Below, in pieces: positions 6,769 to 15,081 of a stretch of 49,967 nucleotides of DNA; position 1 is the first letter of the stretch; each line of letters starts with the position of its first letter. A program made the position numbers and the translations under genes. The DNA lies in NCBI GenBank assembly GCA_017517925.1, contig JAFWXS010000037.1, positions 1 through 49,967 on the forward strand, in the 5' to 3' direction. The notes under the pieces were generated by a model. It had not been told where the DNA came from and made no database searches. It saw nothing but the letters and a program-made list of their open reading frames with translations. The DNA comes from Bacteroidaceae bacterium (GTDB taxonomy: Bacteria > Bacteroidota > Bacteroidia > Bacteroidales > Bacteroidaceae).

Positions 6769-8955
6769 ATGGATAAGAAGAAGATAGACCTTACCAGTCT
6801 GCTGAAGCAGCACTTCGGGTTCGACACATTCAAAGGCGACCAGGAAGCCATTATCCGCAATGTGCTCGACGGGAACGATACGTTTGTGCTGATGCCCACC
6901 GGAGGCGGCAAGTCGTTGTGCTACCAGTTGCCCTCGCTCATCATGGAGGGCACGGCCATCGTCATCTCGCCCCTCATCGCCCTGATGAAGAACCAGGTCG
7001 ATGCTATCCGTAACTACAGCGAAGAGGACGGTGTTGCCCACTTCCTCAACTCGTCGCTCAACAAGGCAGCTATAGAGCAGGTGAAGGCCGATGTCACCGC
7101 AGGCAAGACCAAGCTGCTCTACGTGGCGCCCGAGTCGCTCACCAAGGAGGAGAACGTCGAGTTCCTACGCACGGTGAAGATATCGTTCTATGCCATTGAC
7201 GAGGCCCACTGCATCTCGGAGTGGGGACACGACTTCCGTCCTGAGTACCGTAAGATACGCCCCATCATCAACGAGATATGCAAGGCACCCGTCATTGCCC
7301 TTACGGCCACGGCCACGCACAAGGTGCGCGACGACATCAAAAAGAGCCTTGGCATACAGGACGCCAGAGAGTTCTGCTCATCGTTCAACCGTCCCAACCT
7401 CTACTACGAGGTGCGGACCAAGACGAAGGACGTGGATTCCGACATCGTACGCTTCATCAAAACTCAGGAGGGCAAGTCGGGCATCATCTACTGCCTCAGC
7501 CGCAAAAAAGTGGAGGAACTGGCCGAGGTTCTGCGTGCCAATGAGATACGCGCGGCGGCATACCACGCAGGCATGGACTCGGCCGTTCGCTCGCAGACGC
7601 AGGACGACTTCATCATGGAACGTGTCGATGTGATTGTGGCCACCATTGCCTTCGGTATGGGTATCGACAAGCCTGACGTGCGCTACGTCATCCATTATGA
7701 CATACCCAAGAGCCTCGAAGGATACTATCAAGAGACCGGCCGCGGTGGACGCGACGGAGGCGAAGGACGCTGCATTGCGTTCTATAGCCAGAAAGACCTG
7801 CAGAAATTGGAGAAGTTCCTCGAAGGAAAACCTATCGCTGAGCAGGACATAGGCAGGCAGCTCTTGCAGGAGACAACCAACTACTGCGAGACGTCGATAT
7901 GCCGGCGCAAGATGCTGCTACATTATTTCGGAGAAACATACGAGAAAGATAATTGTGGAAATTGTGATAATTGTTTAAATCCAAAGAAGAAAGTGGAAGC
8001 TCAAGAACTATTGTGTACCCTCCTCGAAACGGTAGTAGCCGTTAAGGAGAACTTCAAGTCAGAACATCTAATAAACATCATACTCGGTAAGGAGACCTCA
8101 GATGTCGTGGCACACCAGCACGACGAGTTGGAGACCTTCGGCACAGGCACCGCCGACGAAGAGAGGACATGGAATGCCGTATTGCAGCAAGCCCTACTCT
8201 CGGGCTATCTCCTCAAGGAGGTGGAAGACTACGGTATCATCAAGATAACTGCCGCCGGAAAGAAGTTCCTCAAGAACCCCAAATCGTTCAAGATTGTGGA
8301 GGACCGCGATATGGAAGAGGAAGAGAGCGACGATATGCCCATGCGCGCCGGTGGAACCGTGGTGGTAGACCCCGCGCTGTTCTCAATGCTCAAGGACCTC
8401 CGTAAGAAGGTGGCCAAGAAGCACGACCTGCCACCCTACGTCATCTTCCAGGATCCGTCGCTCGAGGCCATGGCGACGACCTATCCCATCACCCTCGAGG
8501 AGCTGCGCAACATCCCCGGTGTGGGTGAGGGCAAGGCCAAGCGCTACGGACAGGAGTTCGTCGACCTCATACGGCGCCACGTGGAGGAGAACGAGATCGA
8601 ACGCCCCGAGGACATGCGCGTACGCACCGTGGCCAACAAGTCGAAGATGAAGGTGAGCATCATACAGAGCATCGACCGCAAGGTGGCGCTCGATGATATC
8701 GCCGTGGCCAAGGGTATCGAGTTTGACGAACTGCTCGACGAGGTGGAGAGCATCGTATACTCGGGCACCAAACTCAACATTGACTACTTCCTCGAAGAGG
8801 TGATTGATGACGATAAGGTGGATGATATCTACGAGTACTTCAAGGAGTCGGAGACCGACGACATAGAGGCGGCCATCGACGAGCTCGGCGACGAGTATAC
8901 CGAGGAGGAGATACGTCTCGTGCGCCTCAAGTTTATCAGTGAAATGGGCAACTGA
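6769..8955 (+). CDS. recQ: ATP-dependent DNA helicase RecQ
   Basis: A 3'-5' DNA helicase of 728 residues for recombination and replication-fork repair. Seen in order: the RecQ N-terminal motif FGFDTFKGDQEAIIRNVLDG, Walker A MPTGGGKSLCYQLP, motif II DEAHCISEWGHDFRPEY, motif III ALTATAT, motif VI QETGRGGRDG, a zinc-binding group (CRRKM then CGNCDNC), a winged-helix region, an HRDC domain (LRKKVAKKHDLPPYVIFQD) and an acidic C-terminal extension of about 90 residues. An in-frame ATG at 6712 lies inside the promoter and is unlikely. The TGA overlaps the ATG of the M23 peptidase gene by one base, so the two are coupled. Confidence 0.96.
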   Translation: MDKKKIDLTSLLKQHFGFDTFKGDQEAIIRNVLDGNDTFVLMPTGGGKSLCYQLPSLIMEGTAIVISPLIALMKNQVDAIRNYSEEDGVAHFLNSSLNKAAIEQVKADVTAGKTKLLYVAPESLTKEENVEFLRTVKISFYAIDEAHCISEWGHDFRPEYRKIRPIINEICKAPVIALTATATHKVRDDIKKSLGIQDAREFCSSFNRPNLYYEVRTKTKDVDSDIVRFIKTQEGKSGIIYCLSRKKVEELAEVLRANEIRAAAYHAGMDSAVRSQTQDDFIMERVDVIVATIAFGMGIDKPDVRYVIHYDIPKSLEGYYQETGRGGRDGGEGRCIAFYSQKDLQKLEKFLEGKPIAEQDIGRQLLQETTNYCETSICRRKMLLHYFGETYEKDNCGNCDNCLNPKKKVEAQELLCTLLETVVAVKENFKSEHLINIILGKETSDVVAHQHDELETFGTGTADEERTWNAVLQQALLSGYLLKEVEDYGIIKITAAGKKFLKNPKSFKIVEDRDMEEEESDDMPMRAGGTVVVDPALFSMLKDLRKKVAKKHDLPPYVIFQDPSLEAMATTYPITLEELRNIPGVGEGKAKRYGQEFVDLIRRHVEENEIERPEDMRVRTVANKSKMKVSIIQSIDRKVALDDIAVAKGIEFDELLDEVESIVYSGTKLNIDYFLEEVIDDDKVDDIYEYFKESETDDIEAAIDELGDEYTEEEIRLVRLKFISEMGN

Positions 8956-10292
8956 TGCCCATATTGAGGATGCAAGGGATGAACAGACGCAGATACAGCA
9001 GCAACGACAGAAATACAGGGAAACGCTGGGCAGTGGCAGTAGCCGCTGCCGCAGCCGTATGTATAGGCCTGTGGCTGGTACTGGGCCATACGGGCCGCAA
9101 CGCCGGGCACGACGAGACAGCCACCACCGAGACCACACCCGCAGACACCGTGTACCGCTATGGCCTGCCTATCGAATATTTTGCCGTGCGCCACGACACC
9201 GTGGCTCCCCGACAGACGCTGGCCGAGGTGCTGATGGACTACGGACTGACACCGCAGAAGGTCTATGCCCTCACCTCGCACTGCCCCGACACGGTGTTCG
9301 ACGTACGCAAGGTGCGTGCCGGACAGCCCTGCCTCCTGCTCACTGATAGGGACAGCATGGCCACGCCTCGCTACTTCGTCTACGAGATGAATGCCAAAGA
9401 GTATGCAGTATTTGACCTCACCAACGACCGCGTGACACGCGGTACGCTGCCCTCGGAGTGGCGCGAGCGCACGTGTGGAGGCGTGGTGGAGTCATCGCTA
9501 TGGAATGCCATGATTGCCGGCAATGCCTCGCCGCAAGTGGCAGTGATGCTGTCGCACATCTTCGGATGGACGATCGACTTCTTCGGCATACAACGGGGCG
9601 ACGAGTTCCGTGTCATCTACGAGCAAGAGTTTGTGGAGGACAAACCTATCAACAATTTTCAGATACGTGCCGCTTCGTTCCGTGCGTCAGACAGCCTCTA
9701 CTATGCCATCCCCTTCGTACAGGAGGGCGAGGAACTATACTATAACGAGAAGGGCAACAGCCTTGAGGGGGCGTTCCTGAAGGCTCCGCTCGACTACTAC
9801 CGCATCTCGTCGCGATTCACCAACAGCCGCTACCATCCTGTGCTGAAGCGTTACCGTGCCCACCACGGTGTGGACTATGCTGCGCCCACGGGTACACCTG
9901 TCTATGCCATCGGCAGTGGTAAGGTGATAGCCAAGGGCTTTCAGGCTAACGGCGGAGGCAACTATGTGAAGATACGTCACAACAGCACCTACACCACCAC
10001 CTACATGCACCTCTCGCGCTTTGCCAAGGGGCTCAACGTGGGCGACATGGTGGCACAGAAGGAGGTCATCGGCTATGTGGGCTCCACGGGATTGTCTACG
10101 GGTCCGCATCTCGACTTCCGCGTGTATGAGAACGGCAAGCCCATCAACCCGCTTACCATCAAGTCGCAGCCCAAGAAGCCCATCAGTGAGGATAACCGCG
10201 AGGCCTTCCGCACGGTGAGAGACTCGCTCGTGCAGCGGTTGGACAGTATCGGCATCGTAGTTCAGGAGAAGCCTGCGATGGTGCAGGAATGA
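8955..10292 (+). CDS. M23-family peptidoglycan peptidase, membrane-anchored
   Basis: A 445-residue envelope protein. It has a single N-terminal hydrophobic segment (RWAVAVAAAAAVCIGLWLVL, about residues 24-43), a middle LysM/OapA-like region and a C-terminal LytM domain (about 290-400). The zinc motif HxxxD is present (H304, D308: HHGVDYA). The second motif reads GPHLDF, so the first His (H385) is there but the usual second His is Asp (D387). M23 enzymes with both motifs cut peptide cross-links of the cell wall. Here activity could be altered, or the protein could be an activator; that is inference. Starts at 8970 or 8979 are also possible, but the one-base overlap with recQ favours 8955. Confidence 0.88.
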   Translation: MPILRMQGMNRRRYSSNDRNTGKRWAVAVAAAAAVCIGLWLVLGHTGRNAGHDETATTETTPADTVYRYGLPIEYFAVRHDTVAPRQTLAEVLMDYGLTPQKVYALTSHCPDTVFDVRKVRAGQPCLLLTDRDSMATPRYFVYEMNAKEYAVFDLTNDRVTRGTLPSEWRERTCGGVVESSLWNAMIAGNASPQVAVMLSHIFGWTIDFFGIQRGDEFRVIYEQEFVEDKPINNFQIRAASFRASDSLYYAIPFVQEGEELYYNEKGNSLEGAFLKAPLDYYRISSRFTNSRYHPVLKRYRAHHGVDYAAPTGTPVYAIGSGKVIAKGFQANGGGNYVKIRHNSTYTTTYMHLSRFAKGLNVGDMVAQKEVIGYVGSTGLSTGPHLDFRVYENGKPINPLTIKSQPKKPISEDNREAFRTVRDSLVQRLDSIGIVVQEKPAMVQE

Positions 10293-10346
10293 ATACTTGT
10301 TGTCGACGAAGTACTGTGTCATTGCCTTTGGCCCCTTTGGGCGGCG

Positions 10347-10433
10347 AACTTCGTTTCTGAGCGTAGCGAAGAATCTCGCAATGTGTTTGGGCAAAGTCCC
10401 TGCGCGAGATTCTTCGCTACGTTCAAGAAGACA
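10347..10433. repeat. Palindromic repeat, copy 1 (downstream of nigD-like gene)
   Basis: GCGAAGAATCTCGCA (10366-10380) is mirrored by TGCGCGAGATTCTTCGC, so the block can fold. It shares TTCTGAGC, GAATCTCGCA/GGATCTCGCA and TGTGTTTGG with the copy at 11151-11242 on the other side of the gene. It may also act as a terminator for the two convergent genes. Confidence 0.75.
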
Positions 10434-10443
10434 CTATTTGTTG

Positions 10444-11136
10444 TTACATTTTGAATTCATATTCCACCATGCCTTCGTCACACGTGTTGATGACGAAACG
10501 CAGTGTGCTGCCCGCCGGCAGCAACTGGGCGAGAGGGTTGAGGGGGATAGAGGCGTAGAGTTTCTGGCGGTAGGCCTCCTCGTCGCCTAAGTCCTCGTGA
10601 TAGAAGGTAATCTCTTGTCCTCTCATGAGGAGAGGGGTGGTGTCAACGAACCCGATGCTATGGCGGCTCATGTCGAGTCCCTTAATCTCGATGACGATGT
10701 TGAGGTATCTGCCCGACAGCCAGCAGCTCTGCAGGTATACGGGGGCTTGATGTATGGTCTCGCCGAGGCGCAGCGGGGTGGGCCTGACGGATATGACGTT
10801 GCCCACGGAGTAGAGGTGGGCTACGGTATCGCCTCCGGTCGTGGCTACGGGCTCGTACACGCCGATGGCGCGGTACACGGTATCGCTCCGGTAGGTGGGT
10901 ATCTGGTGATTGGTGTGGGCGAGCAGCTCGTCGGTGAGGTGCAGGGCGTAGCGGCCTCCACGGTCGGTGTGCAGCTCGTCAAAGTGACCCTCAGCGTCGG
11001 TGGTGAGGCACACGAAGTCGGTGACTACCGACGGGTAGCGGTAGTCGTCATTCCCCTTCTCGCAACTACAGAATAGGGTGAGGATGGAAAAGAGGAGGAA
11101 GAGGAAACCTCTCGAGGCCATTGATTCGGTACTCAT
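10444..11136 (-). CDS. NigD-like lipoprotein
   Basis: A 230-residue exported lipoprotein. The signal peptide is hydrophobic (FLFLLFSILTLFCSC), with Cys in a lipobox-like context followed by EKGNDDYRYPSVVTDF. That mature start, Y-x-YPSVV followed by an Asp-initiated strand, resembles the NigD family of Bacteroidales, which has an OB-like N-terminal and a beta-rich C-terminal domain. Family function is not established beyond surface lipoproteins, the name coming from a bacteriocin-linked gene. ATG at 11121 is an alternative start. It is isolated, with palindromic repeats on both sides, and no clear promoter is visible. Confidence 0.75.
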   Translation of the reverse strand: MSTESMASRGFLFLLFSILTLFCSCEKGNDDYRYPSVVTDFVCLTTDAEGHFDELHTDRGGRYALHLTDELLAHTNHQIPTYRSDTVYRAIGVYEPVATTGGDTVAHLYSVGNVISVRPTPLRLGETIHQAPVYLQSCWLSGRYLNIVIEIKGLDMSRHSIGFVDTTPLLMRGQEITFYHEDLGDEEAYRQKLYASIPLNPLAQLLPAGSTLRFVINTCDEGMVEYEFKM

Positions 11137-11150
11137 TGTTCAAACATCAT

Positions 11151-11242
11151 GGGTGTCATTCTGAGCAACGCGAAGGATCTCGCAGTGTGTTTGGTTAGAA
11201 TCTTTTCAGACATGCGCGAGATCCTTCACTTCGGGATGACAC
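11151..11242. repeat. Palindromic repeat, copy 2 (upstream of nigD-like gene)
   Basis: Starts GGGTGTCATTCTGAGC and ends in GGGATGACAC, with inner arms GCGAAGGATCTCGCA and TGCGCGAGATCCTTC. The outer and inner inverted arms suggest a MITE-like element of about 92 bases, related to the copy at 10347-10433. Confidence 0.8.
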
Positions 11243-11259
11243 TTCCTGATAGAGAAATG

Positions 11260-12417
11260 TCATCTTTTCACTTTCAACTGGTTCAGTGCCGGGTTAGCAT
11301 ACATCTCCAATATCTTGGTGTGCAGGAAGGCCTCGTCCTTGCCCGGCATGTCGATCTTCTGCAGCTGTCCGGCGAGGTATGCCTCGAAGGTGGCACGCTC
11401 CTCATCGGTGTAGCGGTCGGCATAGGTATTGCCACCCTGCAGCAGGTCGATGGCCACGTAGTTGCCCGGGTAGAGGCGGTAGTTGGCATAGATGCGGCGG
11501 TCTATCTCCTGGGCTATGGTGGTGTAGAAGTCGTTCTTGGGCATGTCGGCAGGTAGGGCGGCGATGAAGTCGTTCATACACTCGGCGCTCTGGTAGTGTA
11601 CGCGTCCCTTGTATCCGAAGATGCCGGTCTTCATGTTCGTGAGGTCGTCTTGCTGCGACTTCTTGTGTTCGGGGTTGTCGCGCTTCATCTGGAACTCCAT
11701 GGCCTTGAGCCAGTCGCAGGGGTCATACTCGTAAGAGATGGCGAGCGGAGCGAGGTTGAGGCCCATGAGGCGCTGGGCAGGAGTGCCCTCGCCACCCATG
11801 GCAAACATCTTGAGCAGGCTCTCCTGAGTATGGTCGGTAGAGTCCTTGGAGCGTCCTTCGCGTTGAGCAATCCACACGGGAGCCTTCTTCTCGTTGATGA
11901 CGTAGTGCATGTATGAGGAGAGGCGTATGCTCGACTGTAGCATCTCGCGTATGCCTCCCTTGCGGGTGACGATGAAGCTACGGTTGAGGCGTACGAGGGT
12001 CTTTATCCAGGGATAGATGAGCAGGTTGTCGCCGATGGCTATCTCCACGGTATTGAGGCCCTTGTCCACGAAGAGCACCATGTCGAGCAGGCCCGAGTCG
12101 AGCACGATGTCGCGGTGATTGGATATATAGGTGTAGTTCTCGTTGTCACTACTGAGGCCGAGGCCGGCAAAGTCGCTGGTGAGTCCGGTGGTACACTTCT
12201 TGATGACACCATCGAGCAGAGGCTTGATGAAGGTGGCCTGAAACTCGAGCACCGTCTTGCAGCCGTGCATCATGGGGCCGAGCATGTCGGCCGGTATCTG
12301 TGGCATCACCATGCCTACGACGGCACGGAACATGGGGTCGGCCAGCAAGCTGTCGTAGGCTGCGGTCAACTCTTCGGGCTCAAACGGACGCATGTCCTTG
12401 AATTCTTCGGGAATCAT
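11260..12417 (-). CDS. PlsC-like acyltransferase
   Basis: A 385-residue lysophospholipid or glycerol-phosphate acyltransferase-type protein. The catalytic motif HxxxxD is seen as NHRDIVLDS (about residue 100), and the acceptor-binding EGxxS-type motif as QREGRSKDS (about 182-190). These two at this spacing define the family, which transfers acyl chains to glycerophospholipid precursors at the cytoplasmic membrane. No transmembrane helix is evident, so it is probably peripheral. It follows lon by 38 bases on the same strand and may be read through from it. Whether it makes phosphatidic acid or acylates another lipid cannot be told. Confidence 0.85.
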   Translation of the reverse strand: MIPEEFKDMRPFEPEELTAAYDSLLADPMFRAVVGMVMPQIPADMLGPMMHGCKTVLEFQATFIKPLLDGVIKKCTTGLTSDFAGLGLSSDNENYTYISNHRDIVLDSGLLDMVLFVDKGLNTVEIAIGDNLLIYPWIKTLVRLNRSFIVTRKGGIREMLQSSIRLSSYMHYVINEKKAPVWIAQREGRSKDSTDHTQESLLKMFAMGGEGTPAQRLMGLNLAPLAISYEYDPCDWLKAMEFQMKRDNPEHKKSQQDDLTNMKTGIFGYKGRVHYQSAECMNDFIAALPADMPKNDFYTTIAQEIDRRIYANYRLYPGNYVAIDLLQGGNTYADRYTDEERATFEAYLAGQLQKIDMPGKDEAFLHTKILEMYANPALNQLKVKR

Positions 12418-12455
12418 ACTTTACTGTTTTTATGGGTTTGACACATTCGTTCTTC

Positions 12456-14894
12456 TCAGTTGACCTTCTCGTCGAGCAGGGCTATCTGCCACACCTCCTT
12501 GATGTCGGTGACGTAGTGGAAGGTGAGGCCGGAGAGGTACATCGGGGGTATCTCCTCGATGTTGCGGCGGTTCTCCTCGCAGAGGATGACCTCCTTGATG
12601 CCGGCACGCTTGGCGGCCAGTATCTTCTCCTTGATGCCACCCACGGGGAGCACCTTGCCGCGCAGGCTTATCTCGCCTGTCATGGCGAGGTGGGCCTTCA
12701 CCTTGCGGCGCGTGAGGGCCGATGCGAGCGAGGTGGCCATGGTGATACCTGCCGAGGGGCCATCCTTGGGCACTGCACCTTCGGGCACGTGGATATGGAT
12801 GTTGTAGTTGTCGAACACCTCGTAGTCGATGTCGAGCCATTCGGCATGGGCCTTGATGTACTCAAGGGCGAGCATGGCCGACTCCTTCATCACATCGCCG
12901 AGGTTGCCGGTCAGTGTGAGCTTACCACCCTTGCCGCGGCTAAGGCTGGTCTCCACGAAGAGTATCTCTCCGCCCACGGCAGTCCAGGCGAGGCCGGTGA
13001 CTACACCGGCATATTCGTTGCCCTGATAGCGGTCGCGCGAGTACTCCTGCACGCCAAGCAGGTGGCGCAGGTCGGCGGGCTTCACGTCGGTATACTCGAA
13101 GTAGCCGTTGGTGGCGTAGCTGCAAGCGAGGCGGCGGAATATCTTGCCTATCTTCTTGTCGAGCTCGCGCACACCCGACTCGCGGGTGTAGTTCTCCACG
13201 ATAGCCTCGAGGGCCTTCTTGTCTATCTTGATCTGGCGTTTCTTGATGCCGTTGGCCTCCTCCTGCTTGGGCACTAAGTGCTTGCGGGCAATCTCGACCT
13301 TCTCTTCGGTGAGGTAGCCACTCACCTCGATGAGTTCCATGCGGTCGAGCAGGGGTGCGGGAATGTTGCCTATGTTGTTGGCCGTAGCGATGAACATCAC
13401 GTTGGAGAGGTCGTAGTCCACGTCGAGGAAGTTGTCGTGGAAGGCGTTGTTCTGCTCGGGGTCGAGCACTTCGAGGAGTGCCGATGAGGGGTCTCCGTTG
13501 TGGTTGGCCTGCGACACCTTGTCTATCTCGTCGAGGATGAACACGGGGTTCGACGATCCTGCCTTGGCGAGGCTCTTGATGATGCGTCCGGGCATGGCAC
13601 CGATGTAGGTCTTGCGGTGGCCACGTATCTCGGCTTCGTCGTGTACGCCACCGAGCGATATGCGCACATACTGGCGCTTCAGTGCCTTGGCGATGGAGCG
13701 TCCGAGCGAGGTCTTACCCACCCCCGGAGGGCCATAGAGGCATAGTATGGGCGACTTGAGGTCGCCGCGCATCTTGAGCACGGCAAGGTGTTCGAGGATG
13801 CGCTCCTTCACCTTCTCGAGACCGTAGTGGTCGCGGTCGAGCACACGGCGGGCGTTCTTCATGTCGAGGTTGTCGGTCGTATACTCGCCCCACGGGAGAG
13901 AGAGCAATACCTGCAGGTAGTTGAGTTGCACGTTGTAGTCGGGCGACTGGGGGTTGATGCGTTCGAGCTTGACGACCTCCTTCTCGAAGGTGTCGGCCAC
14001 CTCCTTGCTCCACTTCTTCTTCGCGGCCTTCTGGCGCAGCTCGGCCAGGTCTTGGTCTTGCACGCTGCCGCCCAGTTCGTCCTGGATGTTCTTCAGTTGC
14101 TGTTGCAAGAAGTACTCGCGCTGCTGTTGGTCGATGTCCTCACGGGTGCGCATCTGTATGGCAGCCTTGAGGTCGGCCAACTGCACCTCGCGGTCGAGGA
14201 TGGAGAGCAGGCGGGTGGCACGCTCCTGCAGGGAGTCTTCCTGAAGGAGCTGCATCTTGTCCTTAAGGTCGAAGGGGAGGTTGGAGCATACGAAGTTGAC
14301 GAGGAACATGCCGTTGCTGATGTTCTTGACGGCAAAGGCCGCATCGGTCTGCATCTCCTCGGAGGCTTTGATGTAGCGCACGGCGAGGTCCTTGCAGTTG
14401 TCTACCGTGGCGCGAAACTCGCGGCTGTTGCGGCGAGGCAGCAGCTCGGTGAGTGCCTCGGCCTCGCCCATGAGGTAGGGGCGCGTAGAGACGATATGGG
14501 TGAGGCGCAGTCGCTGCATGCCCTGCAGGATGACGGTCGTGGTCTGGTCGGGCATCTCGAAGATGCGTACCACACGGGCGGCGGTGCCCACCTCGTAGAG
14601 GTCTTTCTGCTGCGGTTCTTCGGTCTCGGAGGAGCGCTGGCAGAAGACGCCGATGGCCTTCTCCTGCTTGAAGGCGTCCTTGATGAGGCGCAGCGAGCTC
14701 TTGCGGCCTACCGACACGGGCAGCACGATGCCGGGAAACAGCACCATGTTGCGCAGCGGAAGGATGGGGATCACTGCGTCCAGCGGGTTGTCGAAAAGGG
14801 TCTCCTCGTTGCCGTCAAAGTCGGCGATGAGGGAGATAGAGTGCTCGGTTTCTACCGGCTCTGTCGTATCGAAATATAGTTTGCTTTTGATCAT
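12456..14894 (-). CDS. lon: ATP-dependent protease Lon
   Basis: A cytoplasmic AAA+ serine protease of 812 residues that degrades misfolded and regulatory proteins. Seen: the N-terminal substrate domain (IPILPLRNMVLFPG, about 43-56), a coiled-coil linker, Walker A GPPGVGKTSLGRSIAKAL, Walker B FILDEIDKV, and a C-terminal protease domain with PKDGPSAGITMATS (catalytic Ser714) and GGIKEKILAA (Lys757). All catalytic residues are present and the length is normal. A copy of the promoter-bearing repeat lies just upstream (14933-14992), but its core boxes are degraded. Confidence 0.97.
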   Translation of the reverse strand: MIKSKLYFDTTEPVETEHSISLIADFDGNEETLFDNPLDAVIPILPLRNMVLFPGIVLPVSVGRKSSLRLIKDAFKQEKAIGVFCQRSSETEEPQQKDLYEVGTAARVVRIFEMPDQTTTVILQGMQRLRLTHIVSTRPYLMGEAEALTELLPRRNSREFRATVDNCKDLAVRYIKASEEMQTDAAFAVKNISNGMFLVNFVCSNLPFDLKDKMQLLQEDSLQERATRLLSILDREVQLADLKAAIQMRTREDIDQQQREYFLQQQLKNIQDELGGSVQDQDLAELRQKAAKKKWSKEVADTFEKEVVKLERINPQSPDYNVQLNYLQVLLSLPWGEYTTDNLDMKNARRVLDRDHYGLEKVKERILEHLAVLKMRGDLKSPILCLYGPPGVGKTSLGRSIAKALKRQYVRISLGGVHDEAEIRGHRKTYIGAMPGRIIKSLAKAGSSNPVFILDEIDKVSQANHNGDPSSALLEVLDPEQNNAFHDNFLDVDYDLSNVMFIATANNIGNIPAPLLDRMELIEVSGYLTEEKVEIARKHLVPKQEEANGIKKRQIKIDKKALEAIVENYTRESGVRELDKKIGKIFRRLACSYATNGYFEYTDVKPADLRHLLGVQEYSRDRYQGNEYAGVVTGLAWTAVGGEILFVETSLSRGKGGKLTLTGNLGDVMKESAMLALEYIKAHAEWLDIDYEVFDNYNIHIHVPEGAVPKDGPSAGITMATSLASALTRRKVKAHLAMTGEISLRGKVLPVGGIKEKILAAKRAGIKEVILCEENRRNIEEIPPMYLSGLTFHYVTDIKEVWQIALLDEKVN

Positions 14895-14932
14895 ATTCTT
14901 TTTCTTTTAAAAAGGGGACAACGGACAACAGA

Positions 14933-14992
14933 CAAGGTTTGTGCAAACCGAACGCAGAATCAAGCCTGCTTGAATTATGCTGAGGTGCAGCC
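14933..14992 (-). promoter_or_regulatory. Promoter-bearing repeat, lon copy (degraded core)
   Basis: Sixty bases on the minus strand start GGCTGCACCTCAG (14992-14980), keep CGTTCGGTTTGCAC and end in AAACCTTG (14940-14933). Length and spacing equal the copy before the GH105 gene. The -33 slot is CTTG and the -7 slot AAACCTTG, both off consensus, so strength is uncertain. Confidence 0.6.
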
Positions 14993-15049
14993 AAAGCTCA
15001 ACAACGGAGTTGTTAACGGACAACAGTCTATCGTGTCAGCGATGTCTGA

Positions 15050-15080
15050 GTCCTCCCCATAGAGGGGGAGTTAGAGGGGC
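15050..15080. repeat. Short GC palindrome between murD and lon
   Basis: CCTCCCC, a short loop, then GGGGGAGTTAGAGGGG. It resembles the arm of the element in aroA and could also terminate the murD transcript, whose stop is at 15082. Confidence 0.5.
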
Positions 15081-15081
15081 C

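Noticed and set aside
13788..14879. Long plus-strand frame opposite lon (363 residues)
   Set aside because: Antisense shadow of the lon gene, which has all its motifs on the minus strand.
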